Part shown: positions 14,662-22,900 of the stretch, one piece after another | Numbering within the stretch: position 1 is the stretch's first letter | Layout: each line of letters begins with the position of its first letter | NCBI GenBank assembly: GCA_039024315.1 | Contig: JBCCQN010000115.1 | Location: forward strand, 1 to 26,115 | Origin: JBCAWW01 sp039024315 | GTDB lineage: Bacteria; Bacteroidota; Bacteroidia; J057 | Direction of reading: 5' to 3' | DNA length: 26,115 bases | Notes under the pieces: generated by a model | Told to the model about the DNA's origin: nothing | Database searches by the model: none | Seen by the model: the letters and a program-made list of their open reading frames with translations, nothing else | Made by a program: the position numbers and the translations under genes

Positions 14662-14732
14662 TCATGGGGTACTATAAGTACGGACTTTTCGCCGCCTTGT
14701 TGCAATGCAAAATATCCTTTACTTTTACCTCC

Positions 14733-15470
14733 ATGCTGATCATTCCTGCCCTCTATATCAAAGACGGCAAAACCGCCGCCTTCCGTCCCGGAGATTATGA
14801 AAATTTGGATTTTCTCAATCTGGACCCCTATAAGTTGATCGAAAAGCTTTCGGATCAAGATATAGAACGTATTTATCTGGTAGATCTTGATGCCTCTCAA
14901 GACAATGATGCCAACAATAAAGGACTAATCGGTTCTTTGGCTAACACTACCATCCCTGACATTATGGTCGGTGGCGGCATCAAGTCTATGGACTACCTCA
15001 AATCCTTGCAATATGGCGGGGTTGACTATTTTGTGATTGGTACCTCTGCGGCCAACGACCTACCGTTCCTCGAAGAGATCTCTGCTGCAGATCATATCAA
15101 AAACGAACGTATCACCATCGCCTTTGATATGTTGGACGGTCATTTGACGAGCCATGGTTTTAGTCAGGAAACTGAGCAGCCTCAATTACACGAGCTGATC
15201 AACAGAAGTCTGGAACTCGATTTCAATAGATTTCTGCTCACTGATATTGATTCTGACAGCTTGGATCGTGAGCCGGATTTAGCATTTTACAGCGAGCTCA
15301 CCAATACCTATCCCGACGCTACTTTTGCTGCGAGCGGCCATATCCATACTTTCGAGGACATTGACAACCTCAAAGCAGTGGGGATTAAGGAAGTGATCAT
15401 TGGCAATCACATCTATAAAGAGCCGGGCATCATCAAAGCAGTGGCGGAGTACAATCAGAATAAAGACTGA
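14733..15470 (+). CDS. HisA-like TIM-barrel protein lacking the catalytic Asp8
   Basis: From ATG 14733 the protein is 245 residues, exactly the usual HisA length, and opens MLIIPALYIKDGKTAAFRPG, matching HisA's IIPAIDLxxGxxVRLxxG. The first phosphate-binding motif VGGGIKSMDYL is kept, and TIAFDMLDGHL keeps the second catalytic aspartate (D132). But the first catalytic aspartate (Asp8 of HisA, in 'AID') is tyrosine here (A-L-Y8). The second phosphate motif SGGI reads SGHI, and the 'TDISRDGT' loop reads LTDIDSDSL. It is probably a paralogue with a different or lost activity rather than the histidine-pathway isomerase. No other his gene is nearby. An ATG at 14664 would add 23 unrelated residues, so it is not preferred. 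Confidence 0.78.
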   Translation: MLIIPALYIKDGKTAAFRPGDYENLDFLNLDPYKLIEKLSDQDIERIYLVDLDASQDNDANNKGLIGSLANTTIPDIMVGGGIKSMDYLKSLQYGGVDYFVIGTSAANDLPFLEEISAADHIKNERITIAFDMLDGHLTSHGFSQETEQPQLHELINRSLELDFNRFLLTDIDSDSLDREPDLAFYSELTNTYPDATFAASGHIHTFEDIDNLKAVGIKEVIIGNHIYKEPGIIKAVAEYNQNKD

Positions 15471-15546
15471 TCAATATCGCACTCCGAATGCTGAAGAGAA
15501 AAGCGCGACATGCCTTCAAAATTCGACCCTCATTAGTCAGGCTACC

Positions 15547-16362
15547 TCATTTATAAAGCCCCATCCCCTCTCCTACCGACAGTAGCTTTTCGACAGCCGC
15601 GTGCCCGCGTTCGCCGAGGGCGAGAGAATACTCATTGACATACAAATCGATATGGGCTTTCATGACCGCGGGGTCCATCTCCTGCGCGTGCTGCTTGACG
15701 TAGTCGCCTGAGTCTTCAGGATAGGCAAAGGCATGAGTCACGCTGGCTTTCATATAGGCTTGTAGTTCCTTGATCAAGTCTTCACCTAAGCTCTTTTTGG
15801 CCACAATCGCCCCTAGCGGAATGGGTAGCTGGGTCTTACTTTCCCAGTATTCACCTAGGTCTTGGATGAGTTGTAGGCCCATATCCTGATAGGTAAATCG
15901 ATTTTCATGAATGATTACTCCTGCATCCACTTCGCCATTGGCAATCGCAGGCATCACTTCATGAAAAATCATCTCTTTGCGATTTGCGATCTCGGGTGCA
16001 TAAAAGCTCAAAAGCAGGTTTGCGGTAGTATTTTGGCCGGGTATGGCCACCTTTAGGTCGCCGCTCACAATCTCTTCGGCACTCAAGGGGCGCTTGGAAA
16101 TTAGCAAAGGGCCACAATCATGTCCTAGAGCACTGCCTGCTTCTAGAAGAGTATATCGGTCCTTGATGCGACCATAAGTGTTGTAGGAAATCTTGACCAT
16201 ATCAAGCTCTCCTGCAGCAGCCATCTGATTGAGGTGGAGAATATCCGCCAAAACCAATTCAAAACGAATGTCTCCGGTATCGATACGCCCATGCACCATC
16301 GCATCAAACATAAAGGTGTCATTGGGGCAAGTACTGAATCCTAATTTGATCGTTTTCATCAT
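15547..16362 (-). CDS. mqnD: 1,4-dihydroxy-6-naphthoate synthase (futalosine pathway)
   Basis: This 271-aa protein matches MqnD: LGFSTCPNDTFMFDAMVHG at the N-terminus is the family hallmark, then MVKISYNTYGRIKDRY, GPLLISKRPL, the IPGQNTTANLLL stretch and VIIHENRFTYQDMGL. The fold is that of periplasmic binding proteins, but the enzyme is cytoplasmic. It converts cyclic dehypoxanthine futalosine to 1,4-dihydroxy-6-naphthoate on the way to menaquinone, the respiratory quinone of Bacteroidota. The first of two consecutive ATG codons is taken as the start; the second at 16359 is equally likely. It faces the HisA-like gene convergently (76 bp apart) and is divergent from the Bcp gene. A hairpin repeat lies near its 3' end (15606-15624). 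Confidence 0.93.
   Translation of the reverse strand: MMKTIKLGFSTCPNDTFMFDAMVHGRIDTGDIRFELVLADILHLNQMAAAGELDMVKISYNTYGRIKDRYTLLEAGSALGHDCGPLLISKRPLSAEEIVSGDLKVAIPGQNTTANLLLSFYAPEIANRKEMIFHEVMPAIANGEVDAGVIIHENRFTYQDMGLQLIQDLGEYWESKTQLPIPLGAIVAKKSLGEDLIKELQAYMKASVTHAFAYPEDSGDYVKQHAQEMDPAVMKAHIDLYVNEYSLALGERGHAAVEKLLSVGEGMGLYK
15606..15624 (+). repeat. GCGTTC hairpin repeat, coding copy
   Basis: CGCGTTCGCC-GAG-GGCGAG: TTCGCC pairs with GGCGAG (one T-G pair) around a GAG loop. It lies within mqnD on the opposite strand, encoding A-L-G-E-R-G. The stem differs from the consensus on both arms. Confidence 0.65.
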
Positions 16363-16427
16363 ACAAAAATAACAAAAGCGGAGGGAGTTGGTTTCTTATG
16401 TTCAGATAAAATCCTAATTCAAACGAT

Positions 16428-16901
16428 ATGTCTTCTTTTCTCAATATTGGATCCCCTGCTCCTAGTAATTCTGTATTCAACCAAAAGGGCGAAACGGCCA
16501 GTTTACAAGATTATGCTGGCAAAAAACTCATCGTATTTGTCTATCCCAAGGCCAACTCCGGCTCTTGTACCAAAGAGGCAGTAAGCTTGAGAGATAATTA
16601 TACTGAGCTACAAAAAGCTGGCTACGAAGTCGTCGGCCTTAGCCCCGATAAGGAAAAGCCGCTTGGTCGTTTTATCGAGAAGCAAGAGCTACCCTATGAT
16701 CTACTCGGCGATCCCGAAAACGAGTTGATCCAAGCCCTCGGCGCTTGGGGTGAAAAGTCCATGTATGGCAAAACTTATATGGGCGTGATGCGCTCCACTT
16801 TCCTTTTTGATGAGGCAGGCAAACTGACTCACGTGATCGAAAAGGTCAAAACCAAAGAGCATGGTGAGCAGATTTTAGCTTTGCTGGCTGAGACGGTTTA
16901 G
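16428..16901 (+). CDS. bcp: Peroxiredoxin of the Bcp/PrxQ family, single-cysteine form
   Basis: This 157-aa protein has the full Bcp fold: GSPAPSNSVFNQKGETASLQ, then VFVYPKANSGSCTKEAVSLRD with peroxidatic cysteine C47 in the P-x3-S-x2-C context, and the distal arginine in VMRSTFLFDEAGKL. It should reduce hydroperoxides in the cytoplasm using thiol donors. The usual resolving cysteine five residues downstream (C50 in E. coli Bcp, after C45) is valine here (V52). There is no other cysteine in the protein, so it must work as a 1-Cys enzyme resolved by an external thiol. The usual T-P-G-C is replaced by S-G-S-C. It is divergent from mqnD, separated by 65 bp. Whether a thioredoxin or a low-molecular-weight thiol resolves it is unknown. 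Confidence 0.9.
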   Translation: MSSFLNIGSPAPSNSVFNQKGETASLQDYAGKKLIVFVYPKANSGSCTKEAVSLRDNYTELQKAGYEVVGLSPDKEKPLGRFIEKQELPYDLLGDPENELIQALGAWGEKSMYGKTYMGVMRSTFLFDEAGKLTHVIEKVKTKEHGEQILALLAETV

Positions 16902-16902
16902 C

Positions 16903-16927
16903 ATTACCGCTGCGCGGAACGCTTATC
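16903..16927 (-). repeat. GCGTTC hairpin repeat, identical to the copy at 6125-6149
   Basis: The core CCGCTGCGCGGAACGCT (16907-16923) begins five bases after the Bcp stop. All 25 bases match 6125-6149, 10.8 kb away. CCGC/GCGG pair around TGC (GCA on the other strand). Confidence 0.78.
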
Positions 16928-17023
16928 CGCAACATAGTGAAAATCGAATATTGAAGGCCGAAGGTAGAAGGGTTTAAAATCATTTCTGCATTTGGCCTTC
17001 GGCATGCTACATTCATAGTTCCT

Positions 17024-17041
17024 GCGTTCGGCGAAGCCGGA
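17024..17041 (+). repeat. GCGTTC hairpin repeat, intergenic copy
   Basis: GCGTTCGGCGAAGCCGGA: TTCGGC pairs with GCCGGA (one T-G pair) around the GAA loop. It lies 36 bp before the DUF1611 start and 96 bp after an opposed copy. Confidence 0.75.
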
Positions 17042-17077
17042 GAATATTACTACATTTCTTGCCTCTAAAACAAACCC

Positions 17078-18124
17078 ATGAAGCAAGAAACCGCCATCGT
17101 CCTCACCGGCGATCAATTTGATGACAATGCCGCCAAGACAGCCCACGGTCTCGTACGGGGATCGGAGCGTTTCAAAATTGTAGGGATTATAGATAGCAAA
17201 TGTGCGGGGAGAGATGCGGGTGAAGTGGTTGATGGTAAAGCCAGAGGAATCAAGATTTTTGCAAGCTTTGAGGACTACCTCGCGCAAGCCGAAGAAGTAG
17301 CCAAATACTGTATCATCGGCATCGCCAATGCAGGAGGTAAGCTGCCGGAGCAATTATTTCCTGAGATGGAGGCCGCTTTGCGGAACGCTATGTCGCTAGT
17401 CTCGGGCATGCATGAATTTTTGAATGAGAAAGCACCTCTAGTGAGCCTAGCGGCCGAAAACGGGGCCCAACTCATTGACGTTCGCAAAGCGAAGAACAAA
17501 GAAGATCTTCATTTTTGGGACGGGAGCATCTTCAAAGTAAAGACGCCTAAGATTGCGATCATGGGTACTGACTGCGCCGTTGGCAAAAGAACCACCGCCC
17601 TCCATTTGCGCAATACCGCTCGCCAACAAGGCATCAAGGCAGAAATGATTTATACCGGTCAGACCGGCTGGATGGTAGATGGGCATTTTGGTTTTGTGTT
17701 TGATTCTACCCTCAATGACTTCGTCTCGGGAGAATTGGAGCACGCCATTGTTAGCTGCGATGAGCAGGTCAATCCAGATCTCATCTTGATCGAAGGCCAA
17801 GCCGCTTTGCGCAATCCTAGCGGGCCTTGCGGCTCAGAGTTCTTGGTTTCTGGCAATGTAGATGGAGTCGTATTAGTACACCCACCCGCCAGAACCTATT
17901 ATAAAGGCTGGGAGCAGTATGACTTGAAGATCCCCTCTTTGCAAAGTGAAATCGAGCTAATCAAAATGTATGGTGTCCCTACTTTGGGAATTGCGCTCAA
18001 TACTAAGGGTTTGGATTTTGCGCAGGCCAAATCTTATCAAGCCAAATACCAAGCAGAACTAGGCCTACCCGTAGCTCTCCCCATTGAAGAAGGGGTAGAG
18101 AACTTATTGGCCGCTTTGGTCTAA
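17078..18124 (+). CDS. DUF1611 (DgcN-like) P-loop protein
   Basis: This 348-aa protein fits DUF1611 (PF07755 with its N-terminal partner domain). The N-terminal Rossmann-like domain has FKIVGIIDSKCAGRDAGEV and the 'IIGIANAGGKLPE' turn. The C-terminal domain has a P-loop near residue 162 (IMGTDCAVGKRTTALHL), then YTGQTGWMVDG and DLILIEGQAALRNPSGP. Family members annotated DgcN are placed in D-glutamate metabolism, and others sit beside L-Ala-D/L-Glu epimerases; no such gene is adjacent here. Subcellular location is cytoplasmic. A hairpin repeat (17371-17389) and a weaker one (17478-17493) are inside the coding region. The next gene begins 17 bp after the stop. Confidence 0.85.
   Translation: MKQETAIVLTGDQFDDNAAKTAHGLVRGSERFKIVGIIDSKCAGRDAGEVVDGKARGIKIFASFEDYLAQAEEVAKYCIIGIANAGGKLPEQLFPEMEAALRNAMSLVSGMHEFLNEKAPLVSLAAENGAQLIDVRKAKNKEDLHFWDGSIFKVKTPKIAIMGTDCAVGKRTTALHLRNTARQQGIKAEMIYTGQTGWMVDGHFGFVFDSTLNDFVSGELEHAIVSCDEQVNPDLILIEGQAALRNPSGPCGSEFLVSGNVDGVVLVHPPARTYYKGWEQYDLKIPSLQSEIELIKMYGVPTLGIALNTKGLDFAQAKSYQAKYQAELGLPVALPIEEGVENLLAALV
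17371..17389 (-). repeat. GCGTTC hairpin repeat, coding copy
   Basis: GGCCGC-TTT-GCGGAACGCT on the plus strand: CCGC pairs with GCGG around a TTT loop, with the fixed GAACGCT edge. It is read as E-A-A-L-R-N-A in the DUF1611 gene. Confidence 0.65.
17478..17493 (+). repeat. GCGTTC-like hairpin, coding copy
   Basis: ACGTTCGC-AAA-GCGAA: five perfect pairs around an AAA loop. The edge is ACGTTC rather than GCGTTC, so it is a weaker member. Confidence 0.4.
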
Positions 18125-18141
18125 ATCCCTACCTTTGACGC

Positions 18142-18633
18142 ATGCAGATGCTAAGTATAGACCAAGCCGATGAGACCTATGACTGGCTTTCCTCCATCGA
18201 AGAGGAAGCAGAGATAGCAGAGATTATAGCGTCTTTTGGTGAGGCTCAACCCGTATTGTTTACTTATCTGATGACGATGGGCGAATCTGATTTTGATGGG
18301 GAAGAAAGCGAGCTAATGCTGTTTTTAGGCCTGATCATTTGGCAAACCTATCAGCGGGCAGGCATTGAAATAGCAGAAATCGACGAGCAACATCTTGAAG
18401 AAATCAAGTCTCAAAACGCCAAAATGATTGAATTTTTGGCAGAAGAGAGTGAAGAAGGATTTGCACAAATAGCCCGTGATCTAATGACAGAATCATCCCA
18501 AGCAGGTCTACTTGAATTCTTGGTTCAAATCATTTTTGAAGAGGAGGCAGATATTATAAAATCTAGTAATCAGGGCGTTATGTTTATCTTTGTCAAGGTA
18601 GTAATCGACGCTATCGAAAGTAGCCTTCAGTAG
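18142..18633 (+). CDS. Acidic helical protein of unknown function
   Basis: This 163-aa protein is strongly acidic (SSIEEEAEIAEIIASFGEAQ at the start, several E/D runs after) and predicted mostly helical, with hydrophobic stretches MLFLGLIIWQTYQ and LLEFLVQIIFEEEAD that look amphipathic rather than membrane-spanning. It has no signal peptide and no cysteine motif. I do not recognise a family. It begins 17 bp after the DUF1611 gene on the same strand and is probably co-transcribed with it. An alternative ATG two codons later (18148) is possible. Confidence 0.65.
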   Translation: MQMLSIDQADETYDWLSSIEEEAEIAEIIASFGEAQPVLFTYLMTMGESDFDGEESELMLFLGLIIWQTYQRAGIEIAEIDEQHLEEIKSQNAKMIEFLAEESEEGFAQIARDLMTESSQAGLLEFLVQIIFEEEADIIKSSNQGVMFIFVKVVIDAIESSLQ

Positions 18634-18751
18634 AAAAAATACGCTACGGAAATTCCAACTTAAGGGAATCATCATTATCTTAGCAAAATAGCTACTATGT
18701 AATCGCATCTTTTTTTCGGAGTACATACACTACTAACCTAGAAACTACTAC

Positions 18752-19801
18752 ATGCCTTCTGTTCTTGAGTGTGTTCCCAATTTTAGCGAAGGGAGGGACC
18801 TAAAACTCATAAATAAGATTGCAGACCGCATCCAATCGGTCGAAGGCGTTTCCCTACTGGACGTTGATCCGGGAGCCTCAGCTAATCGTACTGTGATCAC
18901 CTTTGTGGGCGATCCAAAGGCGGTTATTGAAGCTGCATTTCTAGGCATCAAAGAAGCTTCTCGTCTCATTGATATGCGCCAACATCATGGCGCGCACCCC
19001 CGTATGGGCGCTACTGATGTATGCCCTTTGATCCCCATTAGTGGTATTACCTTGGAAGAAGCAGTGGCCTTAGCCCATCAATTGGCTAAGCGCGTAGGAG
19101 AGGAATTGCAGATTCCGGTTTATCTCTACGAACGGGCTGCTACTCAGCCTCGCCGCCAAAACCTAGCGACCATCCGCTCAGGAGAATACGAAGGCTTCGA
19201 AAGCAAAATTCTTTCTCCGGATTGGAAGCCTGATTATGGCCCTCAGCAATTCAATGCTCAATCTGGCCAAACGGTAATCGGGGCCAGAGACTTTTTGATT
19301 GCTTACAACGTCAACCTCAATAGTCGATCAGTCTCCAATGCCAAGGCAGTAGCGGCAGACGTTCGCGAGAGCGGAAGAGCCAAGATAGTGGACGGTAAAA
19401 AAGTAAGAGACGAAAAAGGGGGAATCGTTCGCGCAGCGGGAAAATGCAAAGCCGTCAAAGCGATTGGCTGGTATATGGAGCAGTATGGAGTGGCCCAAGT
19501 ATCTACCAATTTGACAGATATCAATCAGACCCCCCTGCATATTGCCTTTGAGGCGGTCAGGCGTTCGGCCCGAGAAAGAGGTATGCGGGTTACTGGTTCT
19601 GAACTAGTTGGTTTGATTCCCAAACGCTGTTTGCTTGAAGCAGGACAGTACTATCTAGATTTACAAGGTATAGGTGGAGAGTTTCCGGAAGAGGAACTCA
19701 TATATATAGCGATCAAATCGCTAGGACTGGATGAATTGGGTCCTTTTGACCCACAAAGAAAGATTATTGAATATCGGATGGCACAGGCCGTAGCGGTATA
19801 A
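18752..19801 (+). CDS. ftcD: Glutamate formimidoyltransferase
   Basis: This 349-aa protein covers the formiminotransferase N- and C-subdomains only; the cyclodeaminase domain of the mammalian bifunctional enzyme is absent. The opening LECVPNFSEGRD is the family signature, and RQHHGAHPRMGATDVCPLIP carries the catalytic histidine (H82). Later motifs are VNLNSRSVSNAKAVA, KCKAVKAIGWYMEQYGVAQV and STNLTDINQTPLH. It transfers the formimino group from N-formimino-L-glutamate to tetrahydrofolate in histidine breakdown. No hut gene is adjacent. Two weak hairpin-like stretches occur around 19358 and 19424. A 118-bp gap separates it from the acidic protein upstream, which holds no clear promoter box. 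Confidence 0.95.
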   Translation: MPSVLECVPNFSEGRDLKLINKIADRIQSVEGVSLLDVDPGASANRTVITFVGDPKAVIEAAFLGIKEASRLIDMRQHHGAHPRMGATDVCPLIPISGITLEEAVALAHQLAKRVGEELQIPVYLYERAATQPRRQNLATIRSGEYEGFESKILSPDWKPDYGPQQFNAQSGQTVIGARDFLIAYNVNLNSRSVSNAKAVAADVRESGRAKIVDGKKVRDEKGGIVRAAGKCKAVKAIGWYMEQYGVAQVSTNLTDINQTPLHIAFEAVRRSARERGMRVTGSELVGLIPKRCLLEAGQYYLDLQGIGGEFPEEELIYIAIKSLGLDELGPFDPQRKIIEYRMAQAVAV

Positions 19802-19831
19802 ACAAATAACAATTTGCCCTATGGAGAGCCA

Positions 19832-19850
19832 AGCGTTCGCCATGGCGGGA
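19832..19850 (+). repeat. GCGTTC hairpin repeat, intergenic copy
   Basis: AGCGTTCGCCATGGCGGGA: GCC pairs with GGC, continued by C-G and T-G pairs, with a two-base loop. It lies 31 bp after the ftcD stop. Confidence 0.55.
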
Positions 19851-19911
19851 GAACATGGAACTTACTCAGACCCAACGTCTGTCGGTTTCCTTCAGTGTAT
19901 GTTAGTAGTAT

Positions 19912-19946
19912 AGTATTGTTTTGCTTGTAACAATACTGATTTTTTT
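19912..19946 (+). terminator. Terminator-like hairpin in the leader of the large surface protein
   Basis: AGTATTGTT (19912-19920) and AACAATACT (19929-19937) form a perfect 9-bp AT-rich stem with an 8-base loop. GA and seven T residues follow (19940-19946). It lies 110 bp after ftcD and only 26 bp before the ATG of the surface protein, so it may either end the ftcD transcript or act as an attenuator in the leader of the next gene. The stem is weak (mostly A-T pairs). Confidence 0.5.
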
Positions 19947-19972
19947 ACTCTGTAAACCAATTCCTGACACTT

Positions 19973-22900
19973 ATGAGAAAATTATTGACGCTATTGTTAT
20001 TAGTCATGGGATCTACTGGATTATGGGCGCAAGTTACCTATCTTCCAACTTTCTCGGCTAATGTCGGAAGCCCCGGAGGTCTCAACTCCGATTCCGAAAC
20101 TACAACTACCGGCTGGGTAGAAGTTCAGCCCCCCTCTCAAAGCGCAAATGCGCTTTCTCAATCAGAAGCCATTGGCTTTCCGTTTGATTTCTTTGGTACT
20201 CCTGTAACTCACTTCAAAGCGAGTTTGAATGGAGTCATTACCTTTGACACCGCTACGACAATCATTCCAGCAGCTAACACCAACCTTCCGAGCCCTGGTC
20301 TTCCAGATATGTCGATTGCGGGTCTTTGGGATGAGTTTACTGCTAGCCCTCCCACCGGTACCAATGACCGAGTTTGGAGAAAAACCTTCGGTACTCCCGG
20401 TTCTCAGCAATTATGGATCAAGTGGTTTTCATTTGAGTACGGCAACCCTAACGTAAGCTTTGCTTATTTCTGTATTGTACTCGAGGAAGGTACCAACAAT
20501 GTTTATGTGGTAGATCAGTTTTCGTCCGCTACTCCCGCTTTGACCCGTACTGTAGGGGTACAAATGGATGCCAACACTGCAGTACAGTTTGGCGATGACC
20601 TTATTGGACAGGAAGGCAATGGTACTTCCTTGACAGATAATGAAGTTTGGGGCTTTGCTCCTTTCTTACCAGCTCCTTTTAACACTTATGTAATTTCTGT
20701 TAGCTCGAGTGGTGCTGATGGCGCTTGTAATACTGCTTCAGAGTCAGTGACCATTGAAGTAGGAAACCTTGGTAGTAACCCCGCTTCTAATATCGCAGCT
20801 GCTTTTTCTGTGGATGGAGGTCCGATTACTGCTCCTGAAATAATCCCTGGCACCTTAAACCCAGGTGATACAGTATCCTATACCTTCACCGCAACTGCTG
20901 ATTTATCAGTTAGTGGTCCTCACACTATAGAGGCAGGTGCTACGGTATTAAATGATGCAGACCTATCTAATGACACCTTAGCTTTAACGGTTAACACAGG
21001 TATTGGTGTTATGGCACCTTATGTAGAAGACTTTGAAACAGGTACGACTGGCGTTCCAGGCACATTCCCGACTGGTTGGACCATGACAGGAGGAGCCTAC
21101 ATCTGGCATGTTGAAGATGATGGTACCACCAACTCTTCGGACACAGGCCCACTAGATGACCACACACCAGGTGGATCGCTATATGTATTTACAGAGGCTT
21201 CCTCCGGAGCTTTAGGTGATGTCACAGAACTGGCCTCTCCTTGTATTGATATCTCAGGCTTAGCCAATCCATCAGTTGAGTTTTGGTACCATATGTATGG
21301 TGCGCAGATGGGTACGCTAGAGTTGGACGTGATCAGCGGTGGAGTTACCACTACGGTTTTCAGTCTATCAGGAGAACAACAGACTAATGAAAACGATCCT
21401 TGGAGACAGCAAATTGTTTCTCTCGGAAACTTTAGTGGTACGATTCAATTAGTATTCCGCGGTATTCGTGGTGCTGAATTCCGTAGTGATATTTCTCTTG
21501 ATGATATCAATGTTTATGATCAGCCACCCGTTGACATTGCGATCCTTTCAGTAGATCAACCTGTTGATCCGTCTTGTCTCGGTCCTAATCAGACGGTAGA
21601 AGTTACTTACACCAACTTTGGTTCTGATACGCTTGACTTTGCGGTAGACACCTTGGATTTCATGCTTGATATCACTGGTCCTATCCCCGCTATGTTTACT
21701 TCTGAAGTAAACAGTGGTACACTCGCTCCATTTGATACTTTGACTGCTATCATCACTACCGCTGCAGATCTTTCAGCCGCAGGTATCTATACGCTTTCTA
21801 TTGATGCCAACGTCAATGGGGACACCAATGGTTCTAATGACAGTGTAGGCGTAACCAGAGAGCGTATTGCACCTCTAATCCCAAGCTTACCTGTCGTAGA
21901 CTTTACTGGCTTCAATAGTGGTAACCTAAGCGCCATCGCACCAGGTTGGTTTGAAGATGAAGGGGTTGGCAATCCCAACGGCGGTACTACCTCTGGCTGG
22001 GTTCTTGATGACTTCGCTAACGTTCCTGCTAATGGAGCTTCAGCTAAGTTCAACCTTTGGAACCTCGGAGATGATGACTGGATGATCGGTCCTAAATTTA
22101 CGGCCGATACCACTACCTTCCTTTGTTACGATATCGCTCTTACCGACTTTGGCGGAACCAATGCAGTAAACCTTGGTTCTGATGACTTCCTCAAAGTCAT
22201 GATCTCGACTGACTGTGGTGCGACTTACGCTGACTTCTTTACTTACGATGCTAACTCTACCATCAGTAATGTAGGTCAGACTGATACTTTCTCACTTGCC
22301 TCTTTTGCAGGACAGGAAATCATCGTCGCATTCTACGCTTCTGAAGGTACGGTAGATGACCCCGAAGACAATGACATCTTCCTTGACAATATCTTCATCA
22401 AGAAAGTAGTACAGTCCGATATCACCGTTATCGACATCATGGGTCCAGATCCAGATTGTGGTCTTGGGGCAGCTGAGCCCATTACTATCACAGTAGTAAA
22501 CTTTGGTACTGATTCAGTTTCTAGTATCGACGCTCAGTTTGATGTCAATGGTGCTGGTTTCTCAGCAGTAGAAACCCTCCCAATGGGTCTTCCTGCTGGC
22601 GATACCACGACCTTCACTTTCACGACGACTGTTGATATGACAGCTCCTGGGGACTATGTAATTACTGCAGTAGCTACTGCGGCTACTCCGGCTGATCAAA
22701 ACATGCTTAACGACTCCCTCTCGGCTACCTTCACGAGCCTGCCTGTTATTGCTAGCTATCCGTATCTAGAAACCTTCGAAAATGGTAATGGTGGCTGGCT
22801 TAGTGGCGGTGTAGCTAGTTCTTGGGAATTAGGGACTCCAGCTAATGCCATTATTTCTGGTGCCTTCTCAGGTACTAATGCTTGGGCCACTAGCCTAGCG

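Noticed and set aside
14697..14727. Promoter for the HisA-like gene: TTG, 20-bp spacer, TACTTTTA
   Set aside because: It fits the Bacteroidota pattern with one mismatch in the -7 box, but the start of transcription would fall on the ATG itself; too speculative to annotate.
14664..14732. Longer N-terminus of the HisA-like protein
   Set aside because: The added 23 residues have no counterpart in HisA, which begins directly with the IIPA strand.
17802..17818. Another hairpin copy (GCCGCTTTGCGCAAT) in the DUF1611 gene
   Set aside because: It resembles the copy at 17371 because both encode A-A-L-R-N, and the GAACGCT edge is missing.
19358..19440. Two further hairpin copies in ftcD (GACGTTCGCGAGAGCGGA and TCGTTCGCGCAGCGGGA)
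   Set aside because: Only two or three good pairs each and an imperfect edge; they may be decayed members but cannot be told from chance.
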